Of a DNA stretch of 64,000 bases, positions 12,246 to 25,392 are shown piece after piece. The translations under genes and the position numbers were made by a program. The stretch is from Calliopum simillimum (lineage: Eukaryota; Arthropoda; Insecta; Diptera; Lauxaniidae), in the NCBI GenBank assembly GCA_951812925.1, contig OX638370.1, forward strand, positions 111,366,897 through 111,430,896, written 5' to 3'. Numbering within the stretch: the first letter of the stretch is position 1; the number at the start of each line of letters is the position of its first letter. Under the pieces are notes generated by a model, which did no database searches, was not told the origin of the DNA, and was given only the letters and a program-made list of their open reading frames with translations.

Positions 12246-13913
12246 TACTCCGGCCTATGACCATATACTAAAAAGCGTCAGCACACAAAGCGTCTGTCTC
12301 TTGAATTTCCATGCTCATGGTATCCAAAATAAGTATTACCCTTGACGGTTGCCATGACTTAATATTTTTTTTTTTTGCATTTTTACAAAATTACAGTTAT
12401 TTTTCGCAGCAATATCGGAATGGCAGAAATGGGTTTTATTACTCCTTATGATGTAATCTTCACAAAAAACGTAGTCTGCCTGACAATGGAATCACTTTTT
12501 TTTTGGTGCCATAATAATTAAAAAAAAAGAAAAGAAAAATATTAATTACAGAAAAACGCAGCCCGAAAAATGTCTGCCACTTGTACTTACCTTACTTTTT
12601 AAGCTTACTCAATTTTTTAAAAAAGTTGGCAGACACATTGTTACTGCATATTACAGCAATTTTTTTTTACATTTTTGAAGAGCCGCCATTTTTAAAATCA
12701 GCAACAAATAATTGACAGACATGGCTTGTATTGATTGATCTAACCCAAACTTTACAGTTATCATCGTCTGCCGCATGATATTATCACCGAAATTTTTCTG
12801 CCACCAGCTAACTCCCTAACTATTAATACAGTTATGAACTAGTACCTTGTGCTTATTTCCATTAAGACAAAAAATACCATCTAGACATCTTTATGTGACA
12901 GTTAGAAAGCCTCAATTTCCGGTGCAAATAAAATTGTCTCTGCGAATACATTTGACTTTGTTCATTTGCAGCAGCAGTAACAACATGCTTAATTGCAGCT
13001 TATGTTAATATTTACGCTACAGACAATGAGCAAAGGCAAGGAATCATCAACATCTACAGAAAGTCACTTGTTCGTTGGTTAGTGGTCTTTTTTTTTTGGA
13101 GAAAGTAGGCATTTTGTTGGTGAAAAACATTTTCACTCGTAAACGTTGACTTTGTGTCTCAGACAGCTAGACAAACAAATAAATTAATTTATTTACTTGA
13201 CACTGCAGGAAAGCAATTCACCTACACTACCCACAAATTTCCGTATTACGCCTGCTGTTATATATAAAACATCATTTAGACGCTGTCAAACAACTACCCG
13301 GGAGAGCCTTATAGTGCAATAAAGACGACGCCATATTTGCCTACAAATAAATGTCTTGTATATGTGTAGTTGTGTGTCACACACACACACAGTCGCATCC
13401 TGTCAGTTGTGAAAATAGCAGAAGAAGAAGAAAAATCATTTCCGCCTCAACGGTGCAAATTTGCGTAGTAGAACTTTAATTTTTTGTTTCCTCATCCTGT
13501 GTCAAACTTTTACACACGCTGTGTGTTGGAGACATTAAAAAATTTCATTTTTTACTTACTGTTGTGGTATGTTGGGGTTTGGGGGCGTTTTTGCTTTACT
13601 TTTGTCCTTTGGGGCTGCTTTATAAAGTATTTGATTTTTTAAAAACTTTGCTATAAAATTCATCAACCTTTTTTTGTGTGTTGTCTATGGCTAGCAAGTT
13701 GCCTTGTAGGGAATGTGTAATGTCAGCGCTAAAGAATCTATATGACATTTAAAATTTGCTAAACACAATACCGTTAGAAAAAATGTGTAAAAATGACCGG
13801 AAACGGTCATTTTGTAAGTCAGGTCAGGAAACATTAGCCATTATCATATTGAATTTTAAAATAAATGATTTAACTTCTATAAGAAATCATACATATAAAA
13901 AAATTTTAAGAAA
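12246..13913. other. No gene; GTCTGCC-rich patch
   Basis: Five GTCTGCC/GGCAGAC-type motifs in both orientations between 12470 and 12780 recall the 320-bp satellite at 8510-9385. A (CA)n run is at 13378-13391. Otherwise unique-looking. Confidence 0.35.
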
Positions 13914-14676
13914 CCCTGCAAGGCCACGGACTATTCCAAAACTAGTTTTCAAACTACTCCATGGGAGAAACCTACTAGTCCAAATCCTGGTCTAATCACA
14001 TATAAAATTCTATTTACGTTTTACATTGTTTGTCATTGGGCGTAACCAATTGTCTCCTTATGCAATAGAATCGTACTAGAAATTGTCGATTGTCTTCTTA
14101 TGCATTACATTCGAACCAGAAAAGCCCATTTTTTTTTTTTTTTTTTTATTTTATTTATAAATTTCAACAAATTTTATTTGAAATTCAAATTTTACACACA
14201 AATTTCAAAAGGTTTCGTAGCCGAATGTTCTAAAGAGTTTGTTATATACTTCTGAGCAATTTTTTTATAATTTTTTTATTATTTTATACCTCGGCTATGT
14301 TGGGCATGTTGTTTCAATTTCTGCTCCGAAGACTCTTCAGACAAATTGTGTACAAATTAATAGAAATTTAAAAATTGGAATTGAAAATCACCGAGTGGAG
14401 GATTTGAACCCGGGCCACTCCACGCAGCGCAAGTCATTAGACCGATACACTATCGTTCGCCCCTCTTCACAATCGACTAACTGCCAAACAATTTTATGAG
14501 TATAATCAATTGGACCTCTTTTGGTACTAATGATGGATTATTGGACCATTTTTGATACAATTGATAATTTAAGTGAATTTATTCTAGTTTTAGGTGTAGT
14601 CCATTATGAACTACTTACAAAAAAAAAATAAACCAATGAGTGGACTATTGAGACAATTGACTCCGTCGGTCCTATA
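13914..14676 (-). mobile_element. Inverted-repeat element with tRNA-like Pol III boxes (family P), full copy
   Basis: Ends CCCTGCAAGGCCACGGAC (left) and GTCGGTCCTATAGG (right) form an imperfect inverted repeat with the form CCTNNAGGACC. On the minus strand a tRNA-like head is visible: A box TAGTGTATCGG (complement at about 14445-14455) and B box GGGTTCAAATCC (complement at 14402-14413). A second, opposing A-box-like TAGCCGAATG lies at 14218-14227. No protein coding capacity. Confidence 0.7.
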
Positions 14677-16021
14677 GGATTACTGTTGATTCAGCTTACT
14701 ATCTTTTCTTACAAGGAAGAAGGAAGCATCATCATCGTGTTTTTTTTAACATTAATCTCCTTCAGTCTAGATTTGTTCCTGTTTTGCGCGTTTATTTTTC
14801 TTCCAAGAAGTAGGATATCCGTCAACGTTTTAAATATGAATGAGATTCATCAACACCTTCTAAAGCTCTTCACATACATACTTACATACTCATACACACT
14901 TGATTTTAATAATTTACAAATAGAATTTAACTTTGCGTTTAGCATTTAAAGTTTCCTTAGAATTCATCATTCGTCTCTTATGATAATGAAGAAGCTTAAT
15001 GAAGCTTTGTAGCAATTTTTTAACTTGGAAAATTTTAAATCAACCCAGAAGAATTAGAAAATCCAGAAGTTTTTGCACATGTAATTTAATTTAATATGGA
15101 AATGTCTAAAACGAACAGTGATGGCTTCAAATATTGCAATTAATAAATATTGTATATTTTTGTTCTATGATGTGTGTGACATTTTCAAGTTACACAAAAC
15201 CATAAATTTATCTACCACAACTTCACAACATGTTAAATTGATTAATTTCTTCTGGTAACTAAGAATTCTTGTGAATACATAGGTACTCTCATGTCACAAC
15301 TAATTGCCTGACAAAATTCTGACAGCCCTTAATTTTATTTATGAACACAAATTTGTATCGATAGAGAGTCGTACAAAAACATTTACATTAAATTTAACAA
15401 ATTTGTCAATTTACTAAGCGCCAACCATAAATAATACACGATATGATACACAGCATTTTCATATGTAAAGTAGCAGCAAACGTAGCATTTCCACTGTATG
15501 TGGTGTCAACAGCAATTCCGAATTTATAGCAAAAATTATGCTGCTGCTTTGTGTGCCATGCCGATTTTGGTCGCTGTCGTTGACCTAAAACTCTTTGAAT
15601 TTGCTATGGGTTGTTTGTTGTGGGATATGCAATGAATATCGCATGAAATTAAACACGATTTTGTTTTGCGCACTCTGGCTCGCACAAATTGCTCCCTGAT
15701 GCAGCGGCGGCAGCAGCAACAACAGCCCCAAAGCAATAAAATCAACATTTTGCTAACAATTGGCAAACGAAGCATTTGAAGCAAAACAATGCAAACATTT
15801 GGTATAAATAATTTTTTTTTTTTTAATAAAAAAAACTTTATTAAAAAATATTTGCACGTTTTTGCGTCACTTTGACAATGAATAAAAATGTAATTAAAGA
15901 GCCACGCCCATTTGTTCCGTATGATTTATAGTTTTGCAGTTTTAGTTTTGCTTTAAAAGTGCTGAATTTAATTATTTTATCAAAATTTTTGCACGTGCAG
16001 TTCGACAATAAGGGCGTGCGT
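14677..16021. other. No gene recognised
   Basis: AT-rich unique-looking sequence; a CAG/CGG trinucleotide patch lies near 15700-15726. Confidence 0.4.
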
Positions 16022-16732
16022 TCTAAACAATGCTGTCGAGTGAAGCCGTTTTCTATAGAATTCTATCTAAGATCATGAATTTTCATCACAAACAATGCGT
16101 CGGTTTGCCAGCGCTGGGCGTTCACAAAGGTAATGAAAAATTAACTCTTCGACGACAGGGTCTATACAGTGTCTACAAAAATCTCCAACGTTGGTAAGCC
16201 CTTACGTTGAGGTAGGGAGGTAGTGCCCTTTACGGACACCAATTAAGATTCTAAGGGTTCGTCTCTCTAATGAGATGATTCTTCATATTCTATTAGCGTC
16301 ATGAGTGGCCATATCGCATGGGACGTAAAGATTTTGAATATCGGCATTTCCGCCAAAAGGTCCACCGGGAAACAAAAAATGTAATCATCATATCTCTGAA
16401 ACTATTTAACGTAAATAGATGAAATTTGGTACATATCGATACCTTAGTCCTATCTCCATTTTTTCAATTGTTGGGAAATGCAAAAAGAAGATTTCAAACA
16501 GTGATTATTTAGGATTGGCTGCTATTTTGATGTAATGATACATGCAATATTTTTACCTATAGTATATTTCAACATAATTTAATCCCAGCCAATTTATAGT
16601 ATGTCATTACTTTTGCCCTTACATAGAATTGTGCTACTATTAAAATAAACGACACATTTAGTAAATTTTATGAAATTTTTCCACTAAAATGTCGTAAAAA
16701 GTCATGAAACGCGTAGAAAACACGAAAAAACG

Positions 16733-16763
<31 letters not shown>

Positions 16764-18004
16764 GAATTTTTGGTTCCGACAAACAAGAGTGGAGCCTTGG
16801 GTCTAACCAAATTTGTTTACTAAAATGTCGCAAAAATTCATGAAACGCGAAAAACGAAGAATTTTTTTTATTTGAATATTCAGTGGAGATAGGACAGTAG
16901 CGCTCTTGAATAAATTACAACTTGTAGATAGGATTTTTCTTAATTATCGAATATTTTGGTATTTGAGTGGTTTTTTGACATCACACAGTTTTCCACACGG
17001 TAAAGAAGCCCACAATGAAGTCATAACTGCAAAAATCGCAAAATCGCAAAAAGTGGAGATAGGACTATAGCGCTCTAAGGTATCGATATGTAAAAAGCAC
17101 CAAGACAAATAATGTGAACTGGAAAAAATGGGGGTATCACGCCCCCACAAAAAACAACTCCATCATGTCTCCGGAAATATTTATCGCACATGAATGAGAT
17201 TTGATACGTGTGTACAGAGCATCAGGACAAATAATGTTCCCTGAGAAAATGGGCGATGCCATGCCCCTAAAAAAAGAAACTTATAATTTATGAGATTTGG
17301 TTCACATGTAAAATGGATAGGGACAAATGACATCCTTTGGAAAAATTGGTGATGCTACGTCAACTAAACAAGATAAGGTGATTCAACATTCACTGGGAAA
17401 TCCTGGTTTTTTCAAAGATTTTCAATTTAAAATTTGTATGGTAGAAAAAATGTCACGTTCATATTGTCACGTATCGATTCAGATTATGATCAAAACAAAG
17501 AAAAGTACAGAAGAAATTTGAATCAAACAAAATACATTATAAAGTAACATTATTGCATAAGACTCTATGATTAGTCGCACTACAAAATTGATGTTCTTTG
17601 AATAGTTACGAAAACTACTTCTATTATTGTCACGTTCGTTTCGTGTCTTCTTTTGCGTGTATCTTGGAACCAGGAATTCGCCTGCTATTATAGTTGGCAC
17701 TAATTATAGTGCTACCCAAGAGCTATAATGTAAAATAAAAGCTAAAATAAAAATATGTTTTTGCTTCCACTTTTTTTGCACTTTTAATGTGTACGATGGT
17801 CACGTTCGTTACCTGGGAAATGCCCATATGCACTACAAAAATTTTCAAATACTCACCGCTCCACACAGGTGCCAATCGAAGTAAAAGCTGGCCAAAAATG
17901 TAATTCTGCACGTAAACTTTTGAAAATCAGTTTTTAGGCACTAGGGATAGTGAGCGCAACTTTTGAGCAAAAATAAGTTGAGTTCGGACAAGGGGGCGTG
18001 GCAC
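16022..18004. repeat. Large tandem duplication, unit 1
   Basis: Starts at TCTAAACAATGCTGTCGAG and ends in the GGGGGCGTGGCACCTCCC block. From 17250 to 18004 it is nearly identical to 18860-19618, including shared microdetails such as TGACATCCTTTGGAAAAATT. It differs from unit 2 by a 650-bp transposon insertion and small indels. It contains internal repeats of about 110 bp with AAATTTGGTACATATG and GGACAAATAATGT. Confidence 0.85.
16436..17086. mobile_element. 650-bp TIR element inserted in duplication unit 1
   Basis: Left end TCGATACCTTAGTCCTATCT and right end AGGACTATAGCGCTCTAAGG then TATCGA are inverted copies, apart from an AGCGCTATAG segment missing at the left. It interrupts ACATATG, present intact in unit 2. 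Because the site is palindromic the target duplication can be read as TA (16434-16435 and 17087-17088) or ATAT. A poly-T run is at 16734-16763. No coding capacity, so non-autonomous. Confidence 0.85.
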
Positions 18005-18006
18005 CT

Positions 18007-19618
18007 CCCACGTCCTAAACAATGCTGTCGAGTGAAGGCGTTTTCTAGCGAATTCCATCTAGGATCATGAATTTTCATCAGAGTCATATCATTTTCTGCA
18101 GCTTTTTAATGTTACGCAATCCATTTGGATTGAAATTGTGTTTTAGCACGATTTCTATGGTTTTCTCAGCACCTCTCCGCCCAAAATTTTCTAATAGGCT
18201 TGCAAAAAGTCATTTGAGCAACGTTTCTTCAAGATTCTGATATGTGCACAAAAATGAGGGAGCTTATCGCCCGAAAAATACCACCATTGTCTACCCGGCT
18301 TATAACTTTAAGTGATATCTTTAAGGGATTCGAGAGTCGCATTATAACGTCAGTTTGCCATAGATGGGCAATGAAAAATGGACTCTTCGATGACAGGGTC
18401 TATACAGTGTCTACAAAAATCTCCAACGTCGGTAAGCCCTAACGTTGAGGCATCCCTAGCTATAAAAAAGTGCTCTTTACCGACACCAATTAAGATTCTA
18501 AGGGTTCGTGTGTCTAATGAGATGATTCTTCATATTCTATTAGCGTCATAAAGTGGCCACATCGCATGCGACGTAAAAGATTTCGTTAAGTTTGACCATC
18601 TTAAATTAGCCCAAAAATACATTTTGAATATCGGCATTTCCGCCAAAAGGTCCACCGGGAAACAAAAAATTTAATCATCATATCTCTGAAACTATTTAAC
18701 GTAAATAGATGAAATTTGGTACATATGTAAAAAGCACCAAGACAAATAATGTGAACTGGAAAAAATGGGGGTATCACGCCCCCACAAAAACCACTTCATC
18801 ATATCTCCGAAAATATTTACCGCACATGAATGAGATTTGATACATGTGTAGAGAGCGTCAGGACAAATAATGTCCCCTAAAAAAAGAAATTTATAATTTA
18901 TGAGATTTGGTACACATGTAAAATGGATAGGGACAAATGACATCCTTTGGAAAAATTGGTGATGCTACGTCAACTAAACAAGATAAGGTGATTCAACATT
19001 CACTGGGAAATCCTGGTTTTTTCAAAGATTTTCAATTTAAAATTTGTATGGTAGAAAAAATGTCACGTTCATATTGTCACGTATCGATTAAGATTATGAT
19101 CAAAGCAAAGAAAAGTACAGAAGAAATTTGAATCAAACAAAATACATTATAAAGTAACATTATTGCATAAGACTCTATGATTAGTCGCACTACAAAATTG
19201 ATGTTCTTTGAATAATTACGAAAATTACTTCTATTATTGTCACGTTCGTTTCGTGTCTTTTTTTGCGTGTATCTTGGGACCAGGACTTCGCCTGCTATTA
19301 AAGTTGGCACTAATTATAGTGCTACCTAAGAGCTATAATGTAAAATAAAACTAAAATAAAAATATTTTTTTGCTTCCACTTTTTTTGCACTTTTAATGTA
19401 TACGATGGTCACGTTCGTTACCTGGGAAATGCCCATATGCACTACAAAAATTTTCAAATACTCACCGCTCCACACAGGTGCCAATCGAAGTAAAAGCTGG
19501 CCAAAAATGTAATTCTGCACGTAAACTTTTGAAAATCAGTTTTTAGGCACTAGGGATAGTGAGCGCAACTTTTGAGCAAAAATAAGTTGAGTTCGGACAA
19601 GGGGGCGTGGCACCTCCC
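18007..19618. repeat. Large tandem duplication, unit 2 (empty-site version)
   Basis: Direct repeat of unit 1. It carries about 260 bp near 18080-18370 and about 35 bp near 18580-18620 that unit 1 lacks, and lacks the transposon found in unit 1: the sequence reads ACATATGTAAAAAGC at 18721-18735 without interruption. Confidence 0.85.
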
Positions 19619-20000
19619 ATATACGCAAAAGTTTAAAAATGCTATACTGAAAGCGTTTTTTGAGATAGTCCAACCGAATTTCACCGAAACACTAAAGATG
19701 ATAAAAGCAAGCTCTCAACAAAAAATGGGTGAAATGGGGCAAGGGGGCGTGGCACTTCCCATATAAGCAAGCTTAAAAATGCTATACTAAAAGCATTTTT
19801 TGAGGTAAGCCGTCCAAATTTCACTGAGATACTTAGAATATTAAATGAAACTTTGAACAAAAGCTAGGCGAACTAGGACAAGAGGGCGTGGCACCTCCCA
19901 TATACATACAAAATTCAAAATGCAATACAGCTATTCCATGCCTAGAGTAACAAGATCTGCTACACCCCTTTCGATTTCGCTGAAATTTGGCACATGGTTT
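19619..20000 (+). repeat. Tandem units of the INE-1-like internal repeat
   Basis: Two further full 135-145-bp units carrying GGGCGTGGCACNTCCCATAT and GCTATACTGAAAGCGTTTTT follow duplication unit 2. They match the internal repeat of the INE-1-like copies at 7252 and 45865, but with no intact 5' or 3' end here. Confidence 0.65.
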
Positions 20001-21976
20001 TGTTTCATGCCTAGTCAACAAGAAAATGCAAAAAAAAATTTTGCGATTTTTTTCGTGGCTTGTGGAAGGGTGCAAAGTGTGAAGCAATCTGTAAATTGTG
20101 ACGAACTCTCCTCAAATAATTGTCAATAACTTAGACACTTCTTAACCGATTTTCATGTTCAGACCACTCCTGGAAAGGTATTAGGCTATAAGCTCAAGAT
20201 AAAAATTTTTAAATTTGGTAAAAAGTACTAAATTTGCTACTATTTTAGTACTAAACTACAAAAAACGTATCCAGGTACACCTTTTTACCTTCCAAAATAT
20301 ATTTTTTGGAAAGAAAAAGGAAAATTCCACGATACAAAACTTGGCTGAAAAAATAATCGAAATCGCAAGTCGATTTCACGATTTTTGGCCAGCTTTTACT
20401 TCGATTGGCACCTGTGTGCGCTCTGCTATTTCTCAAAATATATGAAAAAAAAAAAAAAATCAGCTGTTTACATTGTTTTTACCACGAATTAAATTTTGTC
20501 AATGTTTGAATGCTACGAAAGCTGAAAAACTATTGAAATTGAAAGGGGTGCCATTTCTCCCCTGCTTACCCTATAGAAGTTCACCTTGCAGCCAGCGCAA
20601 CACGACATTCTTCGCAGTTGATCTTGTGGTGGCGTATTAGTCAAAATACAACCTCGATACTATGGGTGAAAGTACATATAACTTGTATTTAAATTTTGTA
20701 CAATAAAGCATTTTACTTTCATTATTTCATGTTATTTTTAATTTAACATTTCGTTCATATTTCTGCCATCCTTTCTGTTATGATAACATGACAGCGAAAA
20801 TCACAATGTGCATGGCATGTTTTAATTAATTAATAAATAAATTTATTAAATAAAATTTGAATTACCACTGCGTTTGTGGTTTTTAAACCACAGTCGCACT
20901 TGAAAATTTAATTGCAATATTTGTCAAAATTTAACAATTAAACTGACAAACAACATGACAGCTTGCCAGCCAGCAAGGCAGTCATGTGATCAGTTAACAT
21001 TTAACATGAAAAAAATGAATGAAATTGTTATTTAAGGCAGCATAGATTCCTCCTCTACAACTGACAACTAACTCTGCTGTGGCTGTACGTACGTATGGGT
21101 TGGGATGATGATGGATGCATGGCCAAATGAAATTAACATTTTCAAAATGAGCAAATGAATTTCTAATTTGCGGCATCTAATGATGTGTGGTAGAAGTGTT
21201 CGATGGTAGGTAAGTAGTTACTGCTGGAACTGTTGGCTAACAGGCTTATCATTATGTTTAATGTAATTACGGTAACTATATTACCTGAACTGTTGTCAAA
21301 ACAATAGCGGTAATAATATGCTGAAAATGTGACTTTTAAAAAGAATAGCGAAACAAATTTATGCATACGGAAACATATCTCCATGATAATTTCATAGACC
21401 CAACTGTTCTTGGCCTTCCGTTGCTGTACCTTCGGTTGAGAAAAAAGTCGATTTTTGTAACGTCACACTATTCAACATAGTGCTTTGCTTTTACATTTTA
21501 AAACAAAATTTATCCCGAGACTAAGTTGGAACATATCATAAAGTTCTTCCCAATATTCCAATTGTTTTGAACACGTTTGCGTCCTATTATAATGACGCAT
21601 TTAACATTATAACCGCGTCAAAAAACGCACGACGTAAAACCAGTACAGAAATAAACAAAAGCAACTACTTGATGCGATGAGATGGTTCGTACAGTACAAA
21701 GCGACTGCAAAAGACTACGAATAAATGAGATGATTCATACAGTACAAACAAAACTTACATCCGAGATTACGTTTTTAAGTTTTCAAGTGTTAATAGTGTA
21801 CTGTTCATTTTGTTTATTCATACAATGTTAGGTATGTCAAGGTCTGAAACACACTTTATATTAAGATGAAAAGTTGCGTCAGGAGCAACTCACAAAAGTG
21901 GAAAAGTCTCAAGTCTTTTAACCCTTTTCTGAAAATTGTTCATATATTATTAACACACATTATTATACTACAGCGT
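20001..21976. other. No gene; orphan right end of a pogo-like family element
   Basis: GGGTGCCATTTCTCCCCTGC then TTACCC ends at 20571 and is followed by TA; it is the right terminus of the family at 48334-49802. Its left end is not recognisable. 20580-21976 is otherwise unique-looking; 21640-21760 partly matches 50140-50290 in reverse. Confidence 0.45.
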
Positions 21977-22217
21977 ATATGTGCATTAGACTGGTTCACA
22001 TTTGCATAGCAGAAATTAAAGTTTCTCGGAATTTCGTTTCCCGGACAAAATAAAGTTTCGTTATGGTGTAAATAAGCACTATGGGTCTACACAAGACGTT
22101 ATGTTTTTAAGACATTTAATTTCAAGATATCGATACATTTAACGTATAAGTTGGTAACTCAAGTCAATACACTGACCTGAAGTATTTGTTTATATAAAAT
22201 ACAGTACACAAGTATTT

Positions 22218-22708
22218 CCCTGCAGGTCCACGGACTATTCCAAAACTAGTTTGCGAACTACTCGATCTGAGAAACCGACTAGTCCAAATTCTGGTCCCAT
22301 CACATATAAAGTTCCATTTACGTTTTACATTGGAATTGGAATCGAAAATCACCAAGTTGAGGATTTGAACCCGGGCCTCTCCACGCAGCGTAAGTCACCA
22401 GACCGATGCACTATCTTTTGCTCTTCTTCACAATCGACGAACTGACAAACAGTACGTAGTCAGTAATGTTATGAATATAATCGATACACAATTGGACCAC
22501 TTTTGGTACTAATGACGTATTATGCATTATATTTAGACCGTTTCTGATACAAGTGACTGACTTTGCATTACATTTGGACCTTTTTTGAAACAATTGATAA
22601 TTTAATTGAATATGTTCTAGTTCAAGGTGTAGTCCATTTTGGAATACTTACAAAAAAACTAGACCAAAGATTGGAATACTGAGACAATTGACTCAATCGG
22701 TCCTAAAG
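22218..22708 (-). mobile_element. Family P element, internally deleted copy
   Basis: Left end CCCTGCAGGTCCACGGAC and right end TCGGTCCTAAAGG. The tRNA-like B box complement is at about 22364-22375 (GATTTGAACCCG). The middle of the full-length element (the 14060-14330 part) is missing. Confidence 0.7.
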
Positions 22709-22778
22709 GTTGTTAGAATCAATTTTTTTTTTTTTTTTTTTTTTGGCTCTGATAAAACGCTTCAGTGTACTTCAGGTA

Positions 22779-23674
22779 GAGTAGAACGGGGCAATGTCGT
22801 GCACTCAACTTTGACATGCTCGTAAAGCCGTACATCTCAAGCGAATGCGACGAGTAAGCATCCGATCGAAAGATAATTTCGTTGGTTACATCCATGTGTA
22901 ACAACATTTGTGTAGCGAGAAATTGTGTTTGTGTAAGTGAAGAAAAAAAAATGTGCACGACATTACCCCCCTCAAAATTTGTGGGGTAAAGTCGTGCATT
23001 GTTTTCCGAGTATAGTAAAGGTACCAAAATGTGTGAGAAATGATAGGTAGTGGTTCTATTAGTGGAGATTTAGCATTATCATGTATTTATTCATTATTAT
23101 ACAAGTGTGAAGTACATAATATGTTGTGTAGAGTAGAACGGGGCAATGTCGTGCACTCAACTTTGACATGCTCGTAAGGCCATACATCTCAAGCGAATGC
23201 AACGAGTAAGCATCCGATCGAAAGATAATTTCATTGGTTACATCCATGTGTAACAACATTTGTGTAGCGAGAAATTGTGTTTGTGTAAGTGAATGTGCAC
23301 GACATTACCCCAATGGTCGTTTTAAAGGTCAACTTCGATAACTCGGTGAAGCCCAAAATTTTTTTCGAAAACCAAATACTTCTTTTCTTTGGCAGGATAT
23401 TTTGTTTCAGAAAACACTTACCTGGTATATTTTCCCGGAAGGAAAATTATTTTTCTGACCCGATAAAAAAACACTTATCGTCCCGAAAGCGTGCGTTTTG
23501 AAAAAAAGGTTACTCTGTAGAGACGAACTGGTGAAAATTGCTAGTATTATATGCATAAGCTCAGTAGGTCAGCAGGTCCCTACCTTACGAACAGTTGGTA
23601 AATCATTCAATTCTTTGGGCTAAAACAGCCAGTGTACGACATTACCCCCTGCACGACATAACCTCGTTCTACTC
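22779..23674. mobile_element. TA-flanked TIR element (GAGTAGAACGGGGCA ends) with internal 175-bp duplication
   Basis: Left GAGTAGAACGGGGCAATGTC and right TAACCTCGTTCTACTC are inverted, with TA on each side (22777-22778, 23675-23676). The first 175 bp, including the terminus, are repeated at about 23128-23312. GCACGACATTACCCC-type motifs recur internally near 22956, 23298, 23634 and 23652. No transposase seen. Confidence 0.7.
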
Positions 23675-24393
23675 TACTTCAGAGTCAAAATGAAATCAGT
23701 GTGCAGTAAAGATTTGAGTCTTGAATTTTTTGGATCAAATACTTAAGTTCAGTGTTAAATGTGGGGGTAAAGAAAAGTACTTTATTTTTCTAGTCAGCAC
23801 CATGTAAGTTTTGGTCCATTTCTCCGAAATTTCTGATGTTTTGAAGATTTCATCCATTCAAATAACAAAATCTTAATTTTCCACCTTGAATGGACAGTAT
23901 CTCCAAAACTTCAGAGCTTGCAGCTTGAGTTCACCCCCTATTTCTAACCTTTGAACTCGACATATTCGGTTGATTGTATAATTTTTTTTAAAAAAGCTTG
24001 TAAGGAGGGACAGGGCACACAATTTAAAAGTGGGCGGCGCCACGCCCTTAAATGAAAAAAACGTTCTCACGTCTAAACTACTGGAACGATTTTTATAAAT
24101 TTTAGTACGGAGATAGTGTTAACTCTAAAAAACGATAATGTGACCCTTATGTTTTTAAGTGGACGGTGCCACGCCCCTCAAGACTAAACTTAAGTTAAGA
24201 GCTGGATAGTCTTTTAAAAGTCAAATCGAAATGGTTGACTTTCGGCCATGAAACGTTGAACAAAAGCAAAAAATGTTTTCTTTTTCTAGCAGCATTGCTC
24301 AGTTTGCAAAATAGTTCCGGGTCCATCGAATGTTCTCTAAAATGGACCAAAATTTACATGGTGCTTACTTTTGAACCAGTCTAATGTGCATAT

Positions 24394-25392
24394 GTTAGTC
24401 TCCAAGGGCAAGTTTACTCATACAGTATTTTTTTTTAAATATTTCGTTGTTTTTTTAAATTTTGTTTTTTTTTTGTTTTCTGTAAACCTACATGAAATAC
24501 TCAGTTGCTAAAAATTGTATTTCCTTTGTTGTACAATAAAGAAGAACATTGTTGCTGCTGCTGCTGCCTGTGCCGTTTACTCGTATTTGCAGATTACAAA
24601 ATCATTTCAAGCATGGAATATAAAAGTTTACATCTCGTCTTCAAGAGCAAAAAGGAAACGTAGTCAGGAAAAATAAAAAATAAACAAAATAAATAAAAAT
24701 AAAAATTATATTTTTGCACAGATTTCAATCTAAGGAAATACCTACTCCTCGCATTCGTTGTAACAACAGACAATGTAAGGCAGTTGGCAACATTATTTGA
24801 GTTTATTTTCTAAAATTCTTGAAAATTTTTTTATTTTTAACTTGATAAAAGCTTAAGCCGGAAACTTGTGCGTTCCCGGACGTTCTTTAAATTTGGTGAG
24901 CTTCTGTTGCTTTGATGTATTTGAACTAAATTGAAAAGTTTTACTGACAACTTATGCTGAAATATCACTTATTTAATACTTATGTGATGAAATAGAAAGG
25001 AAAATTTTGAAATAAATATTTTCCCAGAAAATTTATTGAAAATGTTTATAAAGCTCTTTAAGAATTTAATTTATTTATGCTATAAGTTTTTTGTCGAAAG
25101 TATTAAGCACATAAATTTATTTGCTTTGTTACAAGGCATGCATCTACTTACACATTTTAATATGTAATTTGTTCAAATATTGAAGCGAAGGATTTGAATT
25201 GCTCATGCAAGCAAGAAATATGCAAACATTCAGTGATGCATAAATTTTCCATCATTTTATTTTATTTATTTAAATTTTAGAAAAATTGTTGATTTTTATT
25301 GATGAAATTGTTAAAAAAATAATGCAAAGTATGTTGCTTTGGCTGCTCTCAATTGGAAAAGAAATAGTTTGACTAGCGTAAAAAGTCTTTAA
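24394..25392. other. No gene recognised
   Basis: AT-rich sequence with a (GCT)n patch near 24552-24567. No coding signal. Confidence 0.4.

Larger units (their letters stand above)
21977..24393. mobile_element. 2.4-kb TIR element containing nested insertions
   Basis: TATGTGCATTAGACTGGTTC at 21978 mirrors GAACCAGTCTAATGTGCATA ending at 24392. Inside lie a family P copy (22218-22708), a poly-T run and an ACTTCAGTGTAC repeat, a TA-flanked element (22779-23674), and GGGCGGCGCCACGCCC-type repeats (24030-24175). A partial relative of the outer element, matching TTTTAGAGAACATTTGATGG, lies near 36908-36927. Confidence 0.7.

Noticed and set aside
13378..13391. CRISPR-like or regulatory short repeat
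   Set aside because: It is a plain CA dinucleotide microsatellite; no CRISPR array occurs in the window.
14402..14455. Possible true tRNA gene on the minus strand
   Set aside because: A and B boxes are present, but the same block recurs in four dispersed copies and no acceptor stem or clean cloverleaf could be formed.
17327..19766. Repeated 60-85-residue frames at 17327-17911 and 18937-19520
   Set aside because: The same frames appear in both duplication units but show no domain and no codon-like substitution pattern; they reflect the duplication.
22251..22445. Frame sharing residues with 14239-14499
   Set aside because: The similarity arises because both lie in family P copies; there is no protein family.
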